Notes under the pieces: model-generated | Databases searched by the model: none | The model's input: only the letters and a program-made list of their open reading frames with translations | What the model was told of the DNA's origin: nothing | Part shown: positions 62,845 to 64,000 of the stretch, piece by piece | Layout: the number at the start of each line of letters is the position of its first letter | How positions within the stretch are numbered: position 1 is the first letter of the stretch | Position numbers and translations under genes: made by a program | Assembly: GCF_000196455.1 (NCBI RefSeq) | Contig: NC_014614.1 | Coordinates: forward strand, 1,410,001-1,474,000 | Direction of reading: 5' to 3' | Length of the DNA: 64,000 bases | From: Acetoanaerobium sticklandii | GTDB taxonomy: Bacteria; Bacillota; Clostridia; Peptostreptococcales; Filifactoraceae

Positions 62845-64000
62845 CTATACTCCAAAAAATTTTGTATTTTTAATATTTGAAATTCCAATAACAGATTTTA
62901 ATAAAAATCTAGTGATAATTATAGCAGAAAACATTGAGGCCATAATACCAATCATTAAAGTTATAGCAAATCCTTTTATACTTCCTGTCCCAAAGTTATA
63001 CAGCACTACACCAGCAATAAAAGTTGTTATTTGGGAATCTATGATTGTAGACATAGCTTTTTGAAAACCAGAATCTACAGATACTCTTATAGATTTACCA
63101 CTTCTTATTTCTTCTTTAATTCTTTCGAAAATTATTACATTCGCATCAACAGCCATACCAACTGATAGAATCATTGCTGCTATACCTGGTAAAGTTAAAG
63201 TTGCCTTTATTCCTATATATGTATATATGACTATTAATACATATGCTACAAGTGCAATAGCTGCAACAAGTCCAGGAAGTCTATAGTAAAATATCATGAA
63301 TAGCATTACCAATAAAATTCCTATGCTTGCTCCATATATGCTTTTATCTAAAGCTTCCTCACCAAGAGTAGCTGTTATAGTAGAGCTTTGAACTTCCTCA
63401 AAATCTACTGGTAGTGCACCTGCCCTAATTAATCCGGCTAATTCTGAAGCACTCTCTATTGTAAAATTACCAGTTACTTGAGCTTGTCCATTAGGTATTT
63501 CTTCGTTAACCCTAGGACTTGATATAACTTCACCATCAAGTACTATGAAAATCGGCTCATTTGTAGGAGCTAAGCTTCTAGTTGCTTCTGCAAACTTTTT
63601 ACTTCCTTCACTATTAAACTCTAAAGATACAAATGGTTGATTATTTCTGCTATCAATCATAACATCAGCTTTAGTAACTTCCGCACCTGAAACTACTACA
63701 TTTCCATCTGGCAAAATAAACTGTAACTGAGCAGTTTTCCCTATAGTTTCTATAGCTTGCTGAGCATCATTTACTCCTGGAAGCTCAATTCTAATTCTAT
63801 TATCGCCCTCTTTTACAATTACAGGTTCAGTTAATCCCATACCATCTACTCTTTTTCTAAAAACTTCAATTGTTTGGTCAATAATTTTATTTAACTCTTC
63901 TCCCTTAGCATCAGTTTTTGCTTCATATACAACAAAAACTCCTCCCTTAAGGTCCAATCCTTGATTAATTTGTGTTCCTACTGGCGAAAGTTTTATATTT
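62845..64000 (-). CDS. secD: Protein-export membrane protein SecD, 5' end outside window
   Basis: The frame is open through the right edge (reading LSPVGTQINQGLDLKGGVFV), so the true start lies beyond 64000. A TTG at 63957 is only an internal codon. Visible features are the DLKGGVFVVYEA entry to the P1 domain, RVDGMGLTEPVI, IRIELPGVNDAQQAIETIG, and six transmembrane helices from ~210 with ALTLPGIAAMILSVGMAVDA-like sequence and NVIIFERIKEEI. It is the partner of secF directly downstream. Confidence 0.95.
   Translation of the reverse strand, partial: NIKLSPVGTQINQGLDLKGGVFVVYEAKTDAKGEELNKIIDQTIEVFRKRVDGMGLTEPVIVKEGDNRIRIELPGVNDAQQAIETIGKTAQLQFILPDGNVVVSGAEVTKADVMIDSRNNQPFVSLEFNSEGSKKFAEATRSLAPTNEPIFIVLDGEVISSPRVNEEIPNGQAQVTGNFTIESASELAGLIRAGALPVDFEEVQSSTITATLGEEALDKSIYGASIGILLVMLFMIFYYRLPGLVAAIALVAYVLIVIYTYIGIKATLTLPGIAAMILSVGMAVDANVIIFERIKEEIRSGKSIRVSVDSGFQKAMSTIIDSQITTFIAGVVLYNFGTGSIKGFAITLMIGIMASMFSAIIITRFLLKSVIGISNIKNTKFFGV

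Overview
The window looks like the chromosome of a low-GC, anaerobic, amino-acid-fermenting member of the Clostridia. The evidence is AT-rich coding sequence with strong AGGAGG ribosome sites, a complete oxidative ornithine-fermentation operon (ord-ortA-ortB-oraS-oraE-reactivase-orr), part of a histidine/formimino-glutamate pathway, a UGA-containing HesB-like selenoprotein, and a sigma-54 activator with a matching sigma-54 promoter. This gene content and order match what is known for Acetoanaerobium (Clostridium) sticklandii and relatives. The genus assignment is inference.

Positions 1-31,400 are accessory DNA. From left to right they hold:
- an unrecognised truncated gene;
- a small HTH-like regulator;
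- a secreted stalk-domain protein with a decayed partial copy beside it;
- a RecQ-type helicase with a nuclease-like segment and an apparent N-terminal frameshift, coupled to a coiled-coil tail-anchored protein;
- a plasmid- or phage-type tubulin partition module (TubZ, TubR-like protein, iteron-like repeats);
- a type I restriction-modification operon (hsdM-hsdS-unknown-hsdR);
- a RecD2-like helicase operon;
- an orphan Phd-type antitoxin;
- a WYL-regulator-headed operon encoding an HNH/glycine-zipper protein, a membrane-anchored coiled-coil protein, a 4Fe-4S ferredoxin fusion and two small proteins.
Two short structured RNAs with C-rich 5' loops (about 1425-1510 and 7771-7892) sit in this region. 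A 20-bp element occurs in front of both the restriction operon and the helicase operon, so these genes may be co-regulated.

Positions 31,400-48,950 are metabolic. rnpB (RNase P RNA, minus strand) is followed by ftcD-fchA-hutI (plus strand), a two-gene LysO-type exporter (minus), the HesB-like selenoprotein (plus), and the ornithine operon (minus). The operon starts at a -24/-12 promoter at 44557-44573. Just upstream is its likely activator, a PAS/AAA+/Fis sigma-54-dependent regulator. glyA and a two-gene ThrE-type threonine/serine exporter follow.

Positions 48,970-64,000 are conserved housekeeping genes on the minus strand. In transcription order they are secD-secF, then aarF/ubiB-recJ-apt, then relA/spoT-dtd-MBL hydrolase-hemZ-hisS-aspS-rseC-like. 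Hairpin terminators after secF and after apt divide them into three transcription units. secD runs off the right edge.

No tRNA, CRISPR array or intact insertion sequence was recognised.
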